Below, piece by piece: positions 33,228 through 41,455 of a stretch of DNA of 64,000 nt. The stretch is taken from assembly GCA_963617965.1 (NCBI GenBank), contig CAVEQO010000008.1:1-64000 (forward strand), in the 5' to 3' direction. Numbering within the stretch: the first letter of the stretch is position 1; each line of letters starts with the position of its first letter. Source of the stretch: UBA6382 sp963617965. GTDB lineage: Bacteria > Bacteroidota > Bacteroidia > Bacteroidales > Bacteroidaceae. The position numbers and the translations under genes are program-made. Below the pieces are notes generated by a model. That model was not told the DNA's origin. It saw only the letters and a program-made list of their open reading frames with translations, and did no database searches.

Positions 33228-34526
33228 TCACCTGCGCTTGATATACTGGTAGCCCAACTGGCAACGCAGACAGTCCTTGCGGAGACAATACTGGGTCATT
33301 AGTTGAACTACCGCCTGTGATTCACTGGCATTGCCTACAGGCATTCCCATCTGCCTCCATATCCTGGTATATTTGTTGTCTTCACCCTTTATAGCGCACA
33401 GAAATCCGAGAGCCTTTTCCTCCAGTTTTTTTGAAGAGCGGTAGTGTCCGTAGGCATACAATACCGGCACGACGGCATTTATAACCATTGATTCAAGCGA
33501 TGCTCTTCGCAACTCACGGCGCGATGGCGCAACCTTGTCGCCGCATAGTGTGTAGTGGCATTGCCAATATGACGACACTTCCGTATCAAACAGTTCAAAA
33601 AGCCGGTTGATGTCATCGATCTCAACCAGTGCCGACAGACTGAGTTTCTGCTTGTGGTATAGACTGGCTAACTGTGCCAGCCGCAGGGTAGGGAAGTTCT
33701 GCGGACGCAATCTCATGAATTTCCACTCATACCCGTTCATCGGAACAAGTGAGAACTTGTTTGCCAGAAACGAATATTCGCGTTTTAGTCCGGCATAGTA
33801 AGTATCCGACGGCATATTTCCCGACTGCACCGCGTTCATCATTGTTTCGTCAAGCAGACCTGCCTGACCCATAAACATGGCCTCTACCTGAAAGAGGTTG
33901 TCGCGGTGTTTGGCTATACCCAAAAAAGGGACATTGCACGCCAGCCGCTCAAAAGCATCGTTGTTTACACCGAATCCAAACGCCCTTGCCACTGTAATGA
34001 ACAATACACGCTCCCAGTTGAATTCACAGAATTCCAGACGTTTGCCTATCTCCATGACCTTGCGCTCTAACCGTTCTTCAGCCAAGCGTCTCATCCACTG
34101 CCGGGATACAATGTCAGGCAAGCTGTTCGCCAGACTATAGCACGGAGGATAGTCTTCATACACCTGCAGGTGTTCGTAGTTCTTTACAACATAATCAGGT
34201 ATTTTCAGCTCTATTTGCGGTATCATGCGACCGCTCTCGGCAAAAACCTCCCTGTCGGCGTGTTCCACCACATGGAGCACCACGTTGTTGTATGCCTTGT
34301 CGCAATCGTGCCCGTGCCGATACCAGTCAGAACTGAGAGTGTGTATCTCCACGTTGCCCATCCAGTCCTCGCCATTGACCATTATGTCAGCACAGAAAAA
34401 GTCAGGACCTGCATCCTTGTTGTGAAACCCTGGCGACAGCACTTCTACCGATTGTCCTCCAGTGGTCACAAGACCGCAGTGTGGCATTAGCCTGTTTTTC
34501 CAGACATAGTGAAGCAATCGTTCCAT
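33228..34526 (-). CDS. DUF2851 family protein
   Basis: A 432-residue protein of the DUF2851 family, restricted largely to Bacteroidota. The N-terminal segment LLHYVWKNRL, then HNKDAGPDFFCADIMVNGED, WMGNVEIHTLSSDWYRHGHD and VVLHVVEH, are typical and contain a D-x-D-like cluster with a conserved E-x-H (VEIH) that suggests metal binding; some relatives are linked to nucleases by fold, but no activity is established. It ends with a Cys pair (CLRCQLGYQY). It is divergent from the HhH-barrel gene. Confidence 0.85.
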   Translation of the reverse strand: MERLLHYVWKNRLMPHCGLVTTGGQSVEVLSPGFHNKDAGPDFFCADIMVNGEDWMGNVEIHTLSSDWYRHGHDCDKAYNNVVLHVVEHADREVFAESGRMIPQIELKIPDYVVKNYEHLQVYEDYPPCYSLANSLPDIVSRQWMRRLAEERLERKVMEIGKRLEFCEFNWERVLFITVARAFGFGVNNDAFERLACNVPFLGIAKHRDNLFQVEAMFMGQAGLLDETMMNAVQSGNMPSDTYYAGLKREYSFLANKFSLVPMNGYEWKFMRLRPQNFPTLRLAQLASLYHKQKLSLSALVEIDDINRLFELFDTEVSSYWQCHYTLCGDKVAPSRRELRRASLESMVINAVVPVLYAYGHYRSSKKLEEKALGFLCAIKGEDNKYTRIWRQMGMPVGNASESQAVVQLMTQYCLRKDCLRCQLGYQYIKRR

Positions 34527-34583
34527 TTGGGCGTTTTGCAGTGATTCATAAACAAAGTTAAGACTTTATTCAGCAAACTTTGC

Positions 34584-34591
34584 TATTTTTG
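34584..34591 (+). promoter_or_regulatory. Putative -7 element for the HhH outer-membrane gene
   Basis: TATTTTTG matches TAnnTTTG and lies 24 bases before the GTG start at 34616. Confidence 0.5.
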
Positions 34592-34615
34592 TACAAATAA
34601 ATCTTACAGACTACA

Positions 34616-36658
34616 GTGAAAAAACTATGTCTCTCCATGGTGTTGCTTGTCGTTTCTCCGTTTACAGCCATAATGGCGCAAACGGTCACGTGGGACGAAT
34701 TTGCCGACATTTATTTCCCGGAAACAGAAGAAAGCGACGATGGTGTCAGCCTGTATGACGAATTGCTTGAAATGCACCGCAACCCCGTAAACATCAATAC
34801 TGCACAGCGCACGGATCTCCTGCGTATGCCGTTTCTGGACGAGGCGCAGGCAGATTCAATCATTAGTCTCGTAAGGCGTTCACATGGCCTGTACAGTCTC
34901 GGAGAACTGCATTTTGTCAGAAATCTATACCATAAAGAGATTGCCTATATGCCACTCTTTTTCTTCTGCAGCAGAACAGAAAGCCATATGACCACCAACG
35001 GCAAAAACGGCAATGGCGGCAGCAACAATATGCCGCCCGAAAAAATATTGACCGAGATATCAACCGCCATGGACTTTCCTCTCTACCAACGCGAGGGATT
35101 CAAGGAGCATTCAAAGGACGTTCTCGACAAAAATCCCAACAAACAATATCTGGGAAACAACGTTTCCACTACCTTGCGCTACCGCTCGTCATACGGTAAC
35201 AAGATTTTTTGGGGGCTGACCGCACAAAAGGATGAAGGAGAACCATTCTGTTCAAAAGACAACATTCTCTACGACTCATATTCATTCTACATTTCCGGCA
35301 AGACAAACGGAATTGTCAGACAGTGGATTGCCGGTGACTACAGAACCAACTTCGGACTTGGTCTCACCGTGGGCGCATCACGACCGGATGCCATGAACAT
35401 TCTGTCGTCATTCAACCCGCGCCAGCAAGGATTCACTAAACACACCTCTACCGATGAGGCTTTCTTCATGCGTGGTGGAGCCGTTACTGTCAAGACCGCC
35501 AAGCTAACGCTGCATGCGTTCGCATCATGGCGCAAACTTGATGCCACACTGTCAAAAGACAGTATTTCAACCATCGTTACCAACGGCTATCACCGTACAC
35601 CTCTCGAGATGTCCAAGCGTGGCAACATACAATCCTTGCAGGGAGGTCTGTCCGCAATCGTGGACTTTGCACCGCTTACCGTTGGTCTGCAGTTCACCCA
35701 CACACACTACGACACACCGTTCCGGACACCATCAGCACTCTACAGAAAGTACTATTTCAAGGGAAAAGACTTCGGCAACTACAGCATTTACTATGCCTTT
35801 ACTGAAAAAGGGCTGCGATTTTGGGGCGAAACAGCTACTTCGCTTCAAGGAGGTGTGGCCTCACAACACCGATTGCAATATGCGCCATCCTACAATCTCA
35901 AATTGATACTCCTGCACCGCTACTACGCAACACGCTATCTGTCAACATCTGCCCAAAGCTACCGTGCAGGATCACGCATCCAAAACGAACACGGGATACT
36001 GGCAGGAGCCAATGTACGACTCAACCAGTTCTGGCAGTTGCTCGTCTACGGCGACTACGCCCACTATCCGTTTGCCATATACCAGACCGATTATCCGTCA
36101 GATGCTGTTGCCGCCACAACACAACTGGAATACTCGCCATCAAAGAATACGGCTTTACTTGTACGCTACAAATTCCGCCATCGCCCACAAGACAACAAAC
36201 AGAATAGACTTGACCACAAACAGCAACATTCTTTCAAAATGCAGACACGCTATGCCATAGGGCGGTTCATCAAGATGACGACTGCCGCCGACATGACATT
36301 CCTGTCACAGCCAGACAAAGCCAATTCGTGCGGTTGGATGCTGTCGCACAAAGCCACCGCCACACCATCATCTGACACACGTATCAACATTGCCGGAGCT
36401 TTCTTCCATACCGACTCATATTCCGAGGCTCTGTATTTCAACGAACCAAATCTGCTGTACTACTCGTATTCGCCCTCGTGTTACTACCACGGGCAGCGTG
36501 CGTCATTGTCACTGATACACAAAATAGGCATTGTCAGCCTCGCCGTAAAATACGGCATAACCCACTATACAAACCGTAGCACTGTAGGCAGCGGACTGCG
36601 CGCTTACAACGGTTCGACACTACAAAATGTAACCATACAGGGAACTGTGAAATTTTAA
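34616..36658 (+). CDS. Helix-hairpin-helix protein with predicted outer-membrane barrel
   Basis: A 680-residue exported protein with GTG start and signal peptide (about 22 residues, ending IMAQ). Residues about 55-105 form a ComEA-like helix-hairpin-helix unit (NPVNINTAQRTDLLRMPFLD). The remaining 550 residues are rich in alternating, aromatic strands of the kind seen in outer-membrane beta-barrels (many Y-x-Y and R-x-R pairs, ending GTVKF). The family is known in Bacteroidota but uncharacterised. The DNA-binding-type motif next to a barrel and the nearness of dprA suggest a role in DNA capture, which is inference. Confidence 0.8.
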   Translation: MKKLCLSMVLLVVSPFTAIMAQTVTWDEFADIYFPETEESDDGVSLYDELLEMHRNPVNINTAQRTDLLRMPFLDEAQADSIISLVRRSHGLYSLGELHFVRNLYHKEIAYMPLFFFCSRTESHMTTNGKNGNGGSNNMPPEKILTEISTAMDFPLYQREGFKEHSKDVLDKNPNKQYLGNNVSTTLRYRSSYGNKIFWGLTAQKDEGEPFCSKDNILYDSYSFYISGKTNGIVRQWIAGDYRTNFGLGLTVGASRPDAMNILSSFNPRQQGFTKHTSTDEAFFMRGGAVTVKTAKLTLHAFASWRKLDATLSKDSISTIVTNGYHRTPLEMSKRGNIQSLQGGLSAIVDFAPLTVGLQFTHTHYDTPFRTPSALYRKYYFKGKDFGNYSIYYAFTEKGLRFWGETATSLQGGVASQHRLQYAPSYNLKLILLHRYYATRYLSTSAQSYRAGSRIQNEHGILAGANVRLNQFWQLLVYGDYAHYPFAIYQTDYPSDAVAATTQLEYSPSKNTALLVRYKFRHRPQDNKQNRLDHKQQHSFKMQTRYAIGRFIKMTTAADMTFLSQPDKANSCGWMLSHKATATPSSDTRINIAGAFFHTDSYSEALYFNEPNLLYYSYSPSCYYHGQRASLSLIHKIGIVSLAVKYGITHYTNRSTVGSGLRAYNGSTLQNVTIQGTVKF

Positions 36659-36691
36659 GAACCGAACCATTACACAAACCGAAAAACTCTT

Positions 36692-36699
36692 TACCTTTG
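36692..36699 (+). promoter_or_regulatory. Putative -7 element for the radical SAM gene
   Basis: TACCTTTG matches TAnnTTTG, 30 bases upstream of the ATG at 36729. Confidence 0.5.
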
Positions 36700-36728
36700 C
36701 ACGAGAGTTCATTCTAATCATATTGCCC

Positions 36729-37505
36729 ATGCCGACAATAATATACCCGTCGCCAATTTTCGGACCTGTCCATTCACGCCGTCTGGGCATTTCTCTCGGC
36801 ATAAATCTCATGCCGGCAGACGGTAAGATATGCACCTTTGACTGCATCTACTGCGAATGCGGATATAACGCTGACCGCAGACCAAAACAAAAAAGACCGT
36901 CACGTCATGAGGTTAGTGCTGCCCTTGAAGCACGACTCATTAAAATGACCAACAACGGACAATTGCCCGATGTGTTGACTTATGCCGGCAACGGTGAGCC
37001 GACAACTCATCCTGACTTTTTGGAGATTGTGAAAGACACAATTGAACTGCGCAACAAATATTGTCCCGAAGCTAAAGTGTCAGTGTTGAGTAACGCCACA
37101 CTCATAGAGCGCACGGATGTGTTTGAAGCTCTCCAGCTCGTTGACAACAACATTCTTAAACTTGATACCGTAGATCCCGAATATATCAAAACAGTCAACC
37201 GTCCTACCGGAGCTTACAGCGTTGACAAGGTTCTTGACAGAATGAAACAATTCAACGGGCATTGCATCATCCAGACTATGTTCATGCACGGCACAATAGA
37301 AGACCGCAACGCCGGTAACGTCAACGAGAAATTCATTACCCCGTGGCTTCGGGCCATTGTTGCCGTCAAACCGCAACAGGTGATGATATATACCATTGAC
37401 CGCGAAACGCCTGACCACTCCCTGCGCAAAGCCGTCCCTGAAGAACTTGACAGAATTGTAAGGCGTATTGAAGCTCTCGGCATCCATGCTACAGCATCAT
37501 ACTGA
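36729..37505 (+). CDS. Radical SAM protein
   Basis: A 258-residue radical SAM protein. The cluster motif is CTFDCIYCECGY (C-x3-C-x2-C) and the SAM site segment is LTYAGNGEPTTHPDF. The front HSRRLGISLGINLMP matches a family of small radical SAM proteins related to the wyosine-type group, whose substrate is unknown in Bacteroidales. The frame could start at a TTG two codons upstream, but ATG 36729 is better. nadA follows after 37 bases and may be co-transcribed. Confidence 0.85.
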   Translation: MPTIIYPSPIFGPVHSRRLGISLGINLMPADGKICTFDCIYCECGYNADRRPKQKRPSRHEVSAALEARLIKMTNNGQLPDVLTYAGNGEPTTHPDFLEIVKDTIELRNKYCPEAKVSVLSNATLIERTDVFEALQLVDNNILKLDTVDPEYIKTVNRPTGAYSVDKVLDRMKQFNGHCIIQTMFMHGTIEDRNAGNVNEKFITPWLRAIVAVKPQQVMIYTIDRETPDHSLRKAVPEELDRIVRRIEALGIHATASY

Positions 37506-37542
37506 GTACTAATTCTTTATAAATATTACACACATTACCGCT

Positions 37543-38550
37543 ATGATAAAAGACCGTTGGAAACAGAAAGGATATATTGACGAACCTGTACCGCAAAACA
37601 CGGATATAAAAGCGGAGATAAAAAGAATAAGCAAGGAAAAAAACGCTGTCATACTGGCTCATTACTATACCGACAAATCCATTCAGGAACTTGCCGATTT
37701 TACAGGTGACAGTCTTGCTCTCGCTCGCAAGGCCGCTGATACCGATGCCGACATCATTGTCATGTGCGGTGTTCACTTCATGGGCGAGACATGCAAGATA
37801 CTCAGTCCGGACAGAAAAGTACTTGTCACAGACCTCAACGCCTCATGTTCGCTTGCGGAAAGCTGTCCTGCTGATGAATTCAGAAAGTTTGTCAAAGCAC
37901 GACCGGACCATAAAGTTATTTCGTATGTCAACACTACGGCAGCCACCAAGACAGTGACCGATGTTGTTGTCACTTCGTCAAACGCCCGGCAAATTGTAGA
38001 GTCTTTTCCAAAAAATCAGAAACTTATCTTCGGACCAGACCGCAACTTGGGGGAATACATCAACTCCGTTACCGGGCGGGAGATGGTGTTATGGAACGGA
38101 GCATGCCACGTACATGAACGTTTTTCCACCGGAAAGATTTTGGAACTAAAAACAAAATACCCCCATGCCAAAGTATTGGCTCATCCCGAATGCAAGGGAC
38201 CGGTAGTAAAGCTTGCAGACGTGGTAGGGTCTACAGCCAAATTGCTTAAGTATGCCGTTGACAGCAATGACCGACAATTCATTGTCGCCACTGAAAGCGG
38301 TATCCTCTTTGAAATGCAGCGACAGGCACCAGACAAGGAATTTATTCCCGTGCCACCAGATGACGGAGAAACCAAGGGCATTACATGCGGATGCAACGAA
38401 TGTGCCTATATGCGCCTCAATACAATACAGAAACTTTATAATACTCTCAAATATGAATGGCCTGAAATAGAGATGGCTGCTGATATAATGGAGATGGCGC
38501 GTAAACCAATAGATGAAATGCTGTCAATAAGCGAAAAACTGAAACTATGA
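37543..38550 (+). CDS. nadA: Quinolinate synthase
   Basis: A 335-residue NadA, which joins iminoaspartate (made by NadB) and dihydroxyacetone phosphate to quinolinate in NAD synthesis. The three cluster cysteines are seen in MCGVHFMGET, HPECKGPV and TCGCNECAYM. The family starts with AVILAHYYTDKSIQELADF. nadB lies 6.8 kb away, on the other side of the proposed origin, so the pair is not an operon here. Confidence 0.96.
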   Translation: MIKDRWKQKGYIDEPVPQNTDIKAEIKRISKEKNAVILAHYYTDKSIQELADFTGDSLALARKAADTDADIIVMCGVHFMGETCKILSPDRKVLVTDLNASCSLAESCPADEFRKFVKARPDHKVISYVNTTAATKTVTDVVVTSSNARQIVESFPKNQKLIFGPDRNLGEYINSVTGREMVLWNGACHVHERFSTGKILELKTKYPHAKVLAHPECKGPVVKLADVVGSTAKLLKYAVDSNDRQFIVATESGILFEMQRQAPDKEFIPVPPDDGETKGITCGCNECAYMRLNTIQKLYNTLKYEWPEIEMAADIMEMARKPIDEMLSISEKLKL

Positions 38551-38581
38551 CCATCTAAATAATGCCGACACTGGTGGGCAG

Positions 38582-39547
38582 CTATATCCAGAATTTTTCT
38601 GTTTCTTTCTGGTATGGAACTTCAGTGACGTTGTCATCTTTAAGCATTTCGTATATTTTGGAAGCATATAGCACGTCATGCAGACCTAGACCATAATTGT
38701 AGTCAATGATGCGCTGTCCATCTGACTTCCTGCCGGGGTCACGCCCTGCAAGCACCTCGCCTATTTCGTTGTAGTCTCTGTATTGTGAAAAATACTTGAA
38801 ATTTTTCACGTGTTCGGTATCATCGCCAAACACACGATCAAACACAGTGTCACAATTCTGGAGTCCACGCATATGGACAGGAATGACAGTCACCCCTGGC
38901 ATGAAATTATTGGAATCTCTGACCAAAAGCCCATCAGCACTCGTAATGCAGCTCACAAAAACATCGGACATACGTGCCAGTTCGTCAATATCATCAACAA
39001 TGCCAAACCTTACATTTTCATAGGCACTGAAACGCCGGACAAATTGCTCAGCCTGATCTTTGTACCGTAGTAATTTCACGTCAAACATTTTTTCAGGTTC
39101 GTCTTCAAGCATACAAAGCAGCGTGGCACGCGCAGTGTTTCCCAAACCAACAAATCCGTAAACGGAGGCATTTTTTTTGCGCAGAGCCTTGGACGAAACA
39201 GCTGCCACTGCACCGGTACGCATAGTAGTAATCCAATCGCAATCTACAATTGCAAGCAATTTACCACTGTGGGCATCATATAGCATCATGTCGCTGCCTA
39301 GACTCGGCACAGCACCTTCAATACGATGAACCTCCTTAACGCCGAAGTAAAAACCTCTTGAATATGTTTCAGGCTTTGGCAACAGACATGGCATTGTAGT
39401 GAAAAAATCATAGTTTTCCGGGTGGACGCTGATTTTTGCAGGCAACTGTGATTTTGCCTTTAGACTGAAACTCTCGTAAATCCATTCCACACACAGGCGT
39501 GGTGATATATTCAGGTTGCGTATGGACTGTTCAGTAATTATCTTCAT
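38582..39547 (-). CDS. Ornithine cyclodeaminase/mu-crystallin family protein
   Basis: A 321-residue NAD(P)-dependent enzyme of the OCD/mu-crystallin fold. The Rossmann motif is YGFVGLGNTARATLL and the family's DxxxxTxxRTGA element reads DCDWITTMRTGAVAAVSSK. Relatives include ornithine cyclodeaminase, alanine dehydrogenase and the SbnB-type dehydrogenase of siderophore synthesis; the residues do not settle the substrate. It follows the nucleotidyltransferase-aminotransferase fusion by 10 bases on the same strand, so they are almost certainly co-expressed and act on related substrates. Confidence 0.8.
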   Translation of the reverse strand: MKIITEQSIRNLNISPRLCVEWIYESFSLKAKSQLPAKISVHPENYDFFTTMPCLLPKPETYSRGFYFGVKEVHRIEGAVPSLGSDMMLYDAHSGKLLAIVDCDWITTMRTGAVAAVSSKALRKKNASVYGFVGLGNTARATLLCMLEDEPEKMFDVKLLRYKDQAEQFVRRFSAYENVRFGIVDDIDELARMSDVFVSCITSADGLLVRDSNNFMPGVTVIPVHMRGLQNCDTVFDRVFGDDTEHVKNFKYFSQYRDYNEIGEVLAGRDPGRKSDGQRIIDYNYGLGLHDVLYASKIYEMLKDDNVTEVPYQKETEKFWI

Positions 39548-39557
39548 TATTGACGGT

Positions 39558-41375
39558 TTATTTTGAAATTGCCCGCAAACCGGCTATAAGACGAGAATTT
39601 TCTTCGCGGTTTCTCACTGCGATGCGCATATACTGCTTGTTACTGTCAAGCCCCATCTTGAGACTACAGTCACGGGTCAGTATATTGAAACGTTTAAGCA
39701 TGGTTAGCACTATTTCTCTGGCAGTGAACGGCTTCAGTATCTCACACAGGAAATAGTTTGCTTCTGACGGCATCACACGCAGAAAACTTATGGTCTGAAG
39801 TTCTGAATAGAATATTTCACGTTCTTCCACAAACCTCGCACAGGCTATCTTGTAGTCGGACTCGTGTTTGGAGTATATCTGCATGAAATATTCCGCAAAC
39901 GAGTTGATGTTCCAGATGGACACCTCGGCTTTTATTTTGTTTATAAGATCCGTATCTGCCGATGCCAATATTCCAAGACGCAGTCCTGGCACTCCATAAC
40001 TCTTGCTGATACTCTTCATCACTATGATGTTTGGGTATTCCTCAAGCAGACTGTTGTCAAGCAAACTGCTGGTTTCCCACTGTCGGCTGAAATCCACGAA
40101 ACTTTCGTCAACCATAAGTCTCATGCCTTGACTGCGAGTCCATGCGGCAAGACGCAGCAAATCATCCCGCATGATGAAATTTCCGGAAGGGTTGTCTGGA
40201 TTTATGATAGCCAGAGTGTCAGTACGGTTGGCACTGAAATATTCTATCAAATCGTCTGCACTATAGCGGTATGTGTCGTTGTTTGGACAAAAAGTGACAA
40301 GACTGTCACCGTTGCGGCGATTGGGATATTCCTCAAACGTGGGGCGCACTATGCCAAGTTTGCCCGGCAGTATTTGCATGAGTATCTTTATAAGTTCTGC
40401 GGCACCGTTGCCAGGCACTATATATTCCTGCTTCACCCCAAAACTCTTGCCGGCTATAAGACTGTTTATTTTCATGCCTGAAGGATATTCCGTCAGCAAG
40501 GTGTCAAAACTAGCTTTAAGCTCGTCTTTTATTCTTTTGGTGGGAAAATATGGATTGACCAAGTAACAAAAATCAAGCATATCCGCAAATCGCCAGAACC
40601 CGCCATATCGTCCGTAGTATTTGCGTAGTATATCTTTTTCTTCTGCAAATATAGCTTCAGCTATGTCAAGATCTTGTACATCATCTATTTCATACCATTT
40701 TTCGTCACTTATGGGCAGGGCTTTGATGTTGCTTTTATCCAACGACACTATGACTTGAAGTACTTGCTCATAATATTCATTAGGTCCAAGTGCCTTGCAG
40801 TAAGCATTTATGAAAGGAATATACTTGTAACGTGAGAACTCTTTTGAAAACTTGTAAATGTTTACAGTCTTATAATATTGGTCTGACTCAGCATAGTTGA
40901 AGGCTTTTTTCGGAACAAAATTCACGATATTGCAGTCTTCATCAATCTTGACCATAGTGCCATCCATCCATCTCTGATATTTTGCCACTAAGGCAATATT
41001 TGGGTTGGGGTCTCTCATCACAAGACTGAAAAGGTTGTCGTCAAATATAAGATCGCTTTCCACAAGTATGGTATCGTCTTCCTGCAACAAGTCTGCTGTA
41101 AGGGCAAGTGAATATATGTTGTTTGTCTTGTTGTATAGGGGATTCTCCACATACTTTATGTTGAGACTGTCGTAGCGGTTGCCTATATATTCTTTGAGTT
41201 TGTCGCCCTCGTAGCCTATCACTATTATAACGCGTTGCAGATTCAACGTTGACAGTTGCTTGAGCATACGGTCAATAAGTGTTTGTCCATTGACTGAAAC
41301 CATACATTTGGTGTTGTGGCTAGTCAGTTCACCCAATCTACGACCCATGCCCGCCGCAAGAATTATAGCCTGCAT
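39558..41375 (-). CDS. Fusion of a LicC-like nucleotidyltransferase and a class I/II aminotransferase
   Basis: A 605-residue two-domain protein. Residues about 1-245 are a sugar/alcohol-phosphate nucleotidyltransferase (LAAGMGRRLGELTSHNTKCM; LVESDLIFDD is the metal-binding site), closest in appearance to LicC-type cytidylyltransferases that make CDP-choline or similar. Residues about 255-605 are a HisC/CobD-like PLP aminotransferase: INPDNPSGN at 391-399, Asp423 in MVDESFVDFS, and the PLP lysine Lys458 in KSISKSYGVPGLRLG. Together they suggest activation of an amino-alcohol or aminophosphonate by a nucleotide. The product is unknown. It lies after lepB, separated by a hairpin. Confidence 0.85.
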   Translation of the reverse strand: MQAIILAAGMGRRLGELTSHNTKCMVSVNGQTLIDRMLKQLSTLNLQRVIIVIGYEGDKLKEYIGNRYDSLNIKYVENPLYNKTNNIYSLALTADLLQEDDTILVESDLIFDDNLFSLVMRDPNPNIALVAKYQRWMDGTMVKIDEDCNIVNFVPKKAFNYAESDQYYKTVNIYKFSKEFSRYKYIPFINAYCKALGPNEYYEQVLQVIVSLDKSNIKALPISDEKWYEIDDVQDLDIAEAIFAEEKDILRKYYGRYGGFWRFADMLDFCYLVNPYFPTKRIKDELKASFDTLLTEYPSGMKINSLIAGKSFGVKQEYIVPGNGAAELIKILMQILPGKLGIVRPTFEEYPNRRNGDSLVTFCPNNDTYRYSADDLIEYFSANRTDTLAIINPDNPSGNFIMRDDLLRLAAWTRSQGMRLMVDESFVDFSRQWETSSLLDNSLLEEYPNIIVMKSISKSYGVPGLRLGILASADTDLINKIKAEVSIWNINSFAEYFMQIYSKHESDYKIACARFVEEREIFYSELQTISFLRVMPSEANYFLCEILKPFTAREIVLTMLKRFNILTRDCSLKMGLDSNKQYMRIAVRNREENSRLIAGLRAISK

Positions 41376-41423
41376 ATTGTTTATTCAGTTATTTTTCAAC
41401 AGTTGTTTGTAATGAAAAGTTGA

Positions 41424-41455
41424 CTTGTGGACAATTATTTCATATTGTCCACAAG
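41424..41455 (-). terminator. Perfect 12-bp hairpin over the lepB stop
   Basis: CTTGTGGACAAT at 41424-41435 pairs with ATTGTCCACAAG at 41444-41455. On the minus strand the hairpin overlaps the lepB stop codon and is followed by TCAACTTTTC. It may attenuate read-through from lepB into the fusion gene; there is no clean T-run. Confidence 0.5.

Noticed and set aside
38807..38822. TTTTTCACGTGTTCGG as a second parS
   Set aside because: Only the central TTCACGTG half agrees with the consensus, the right half does not; it lies inside the OCD-like gene, so chance is likely.
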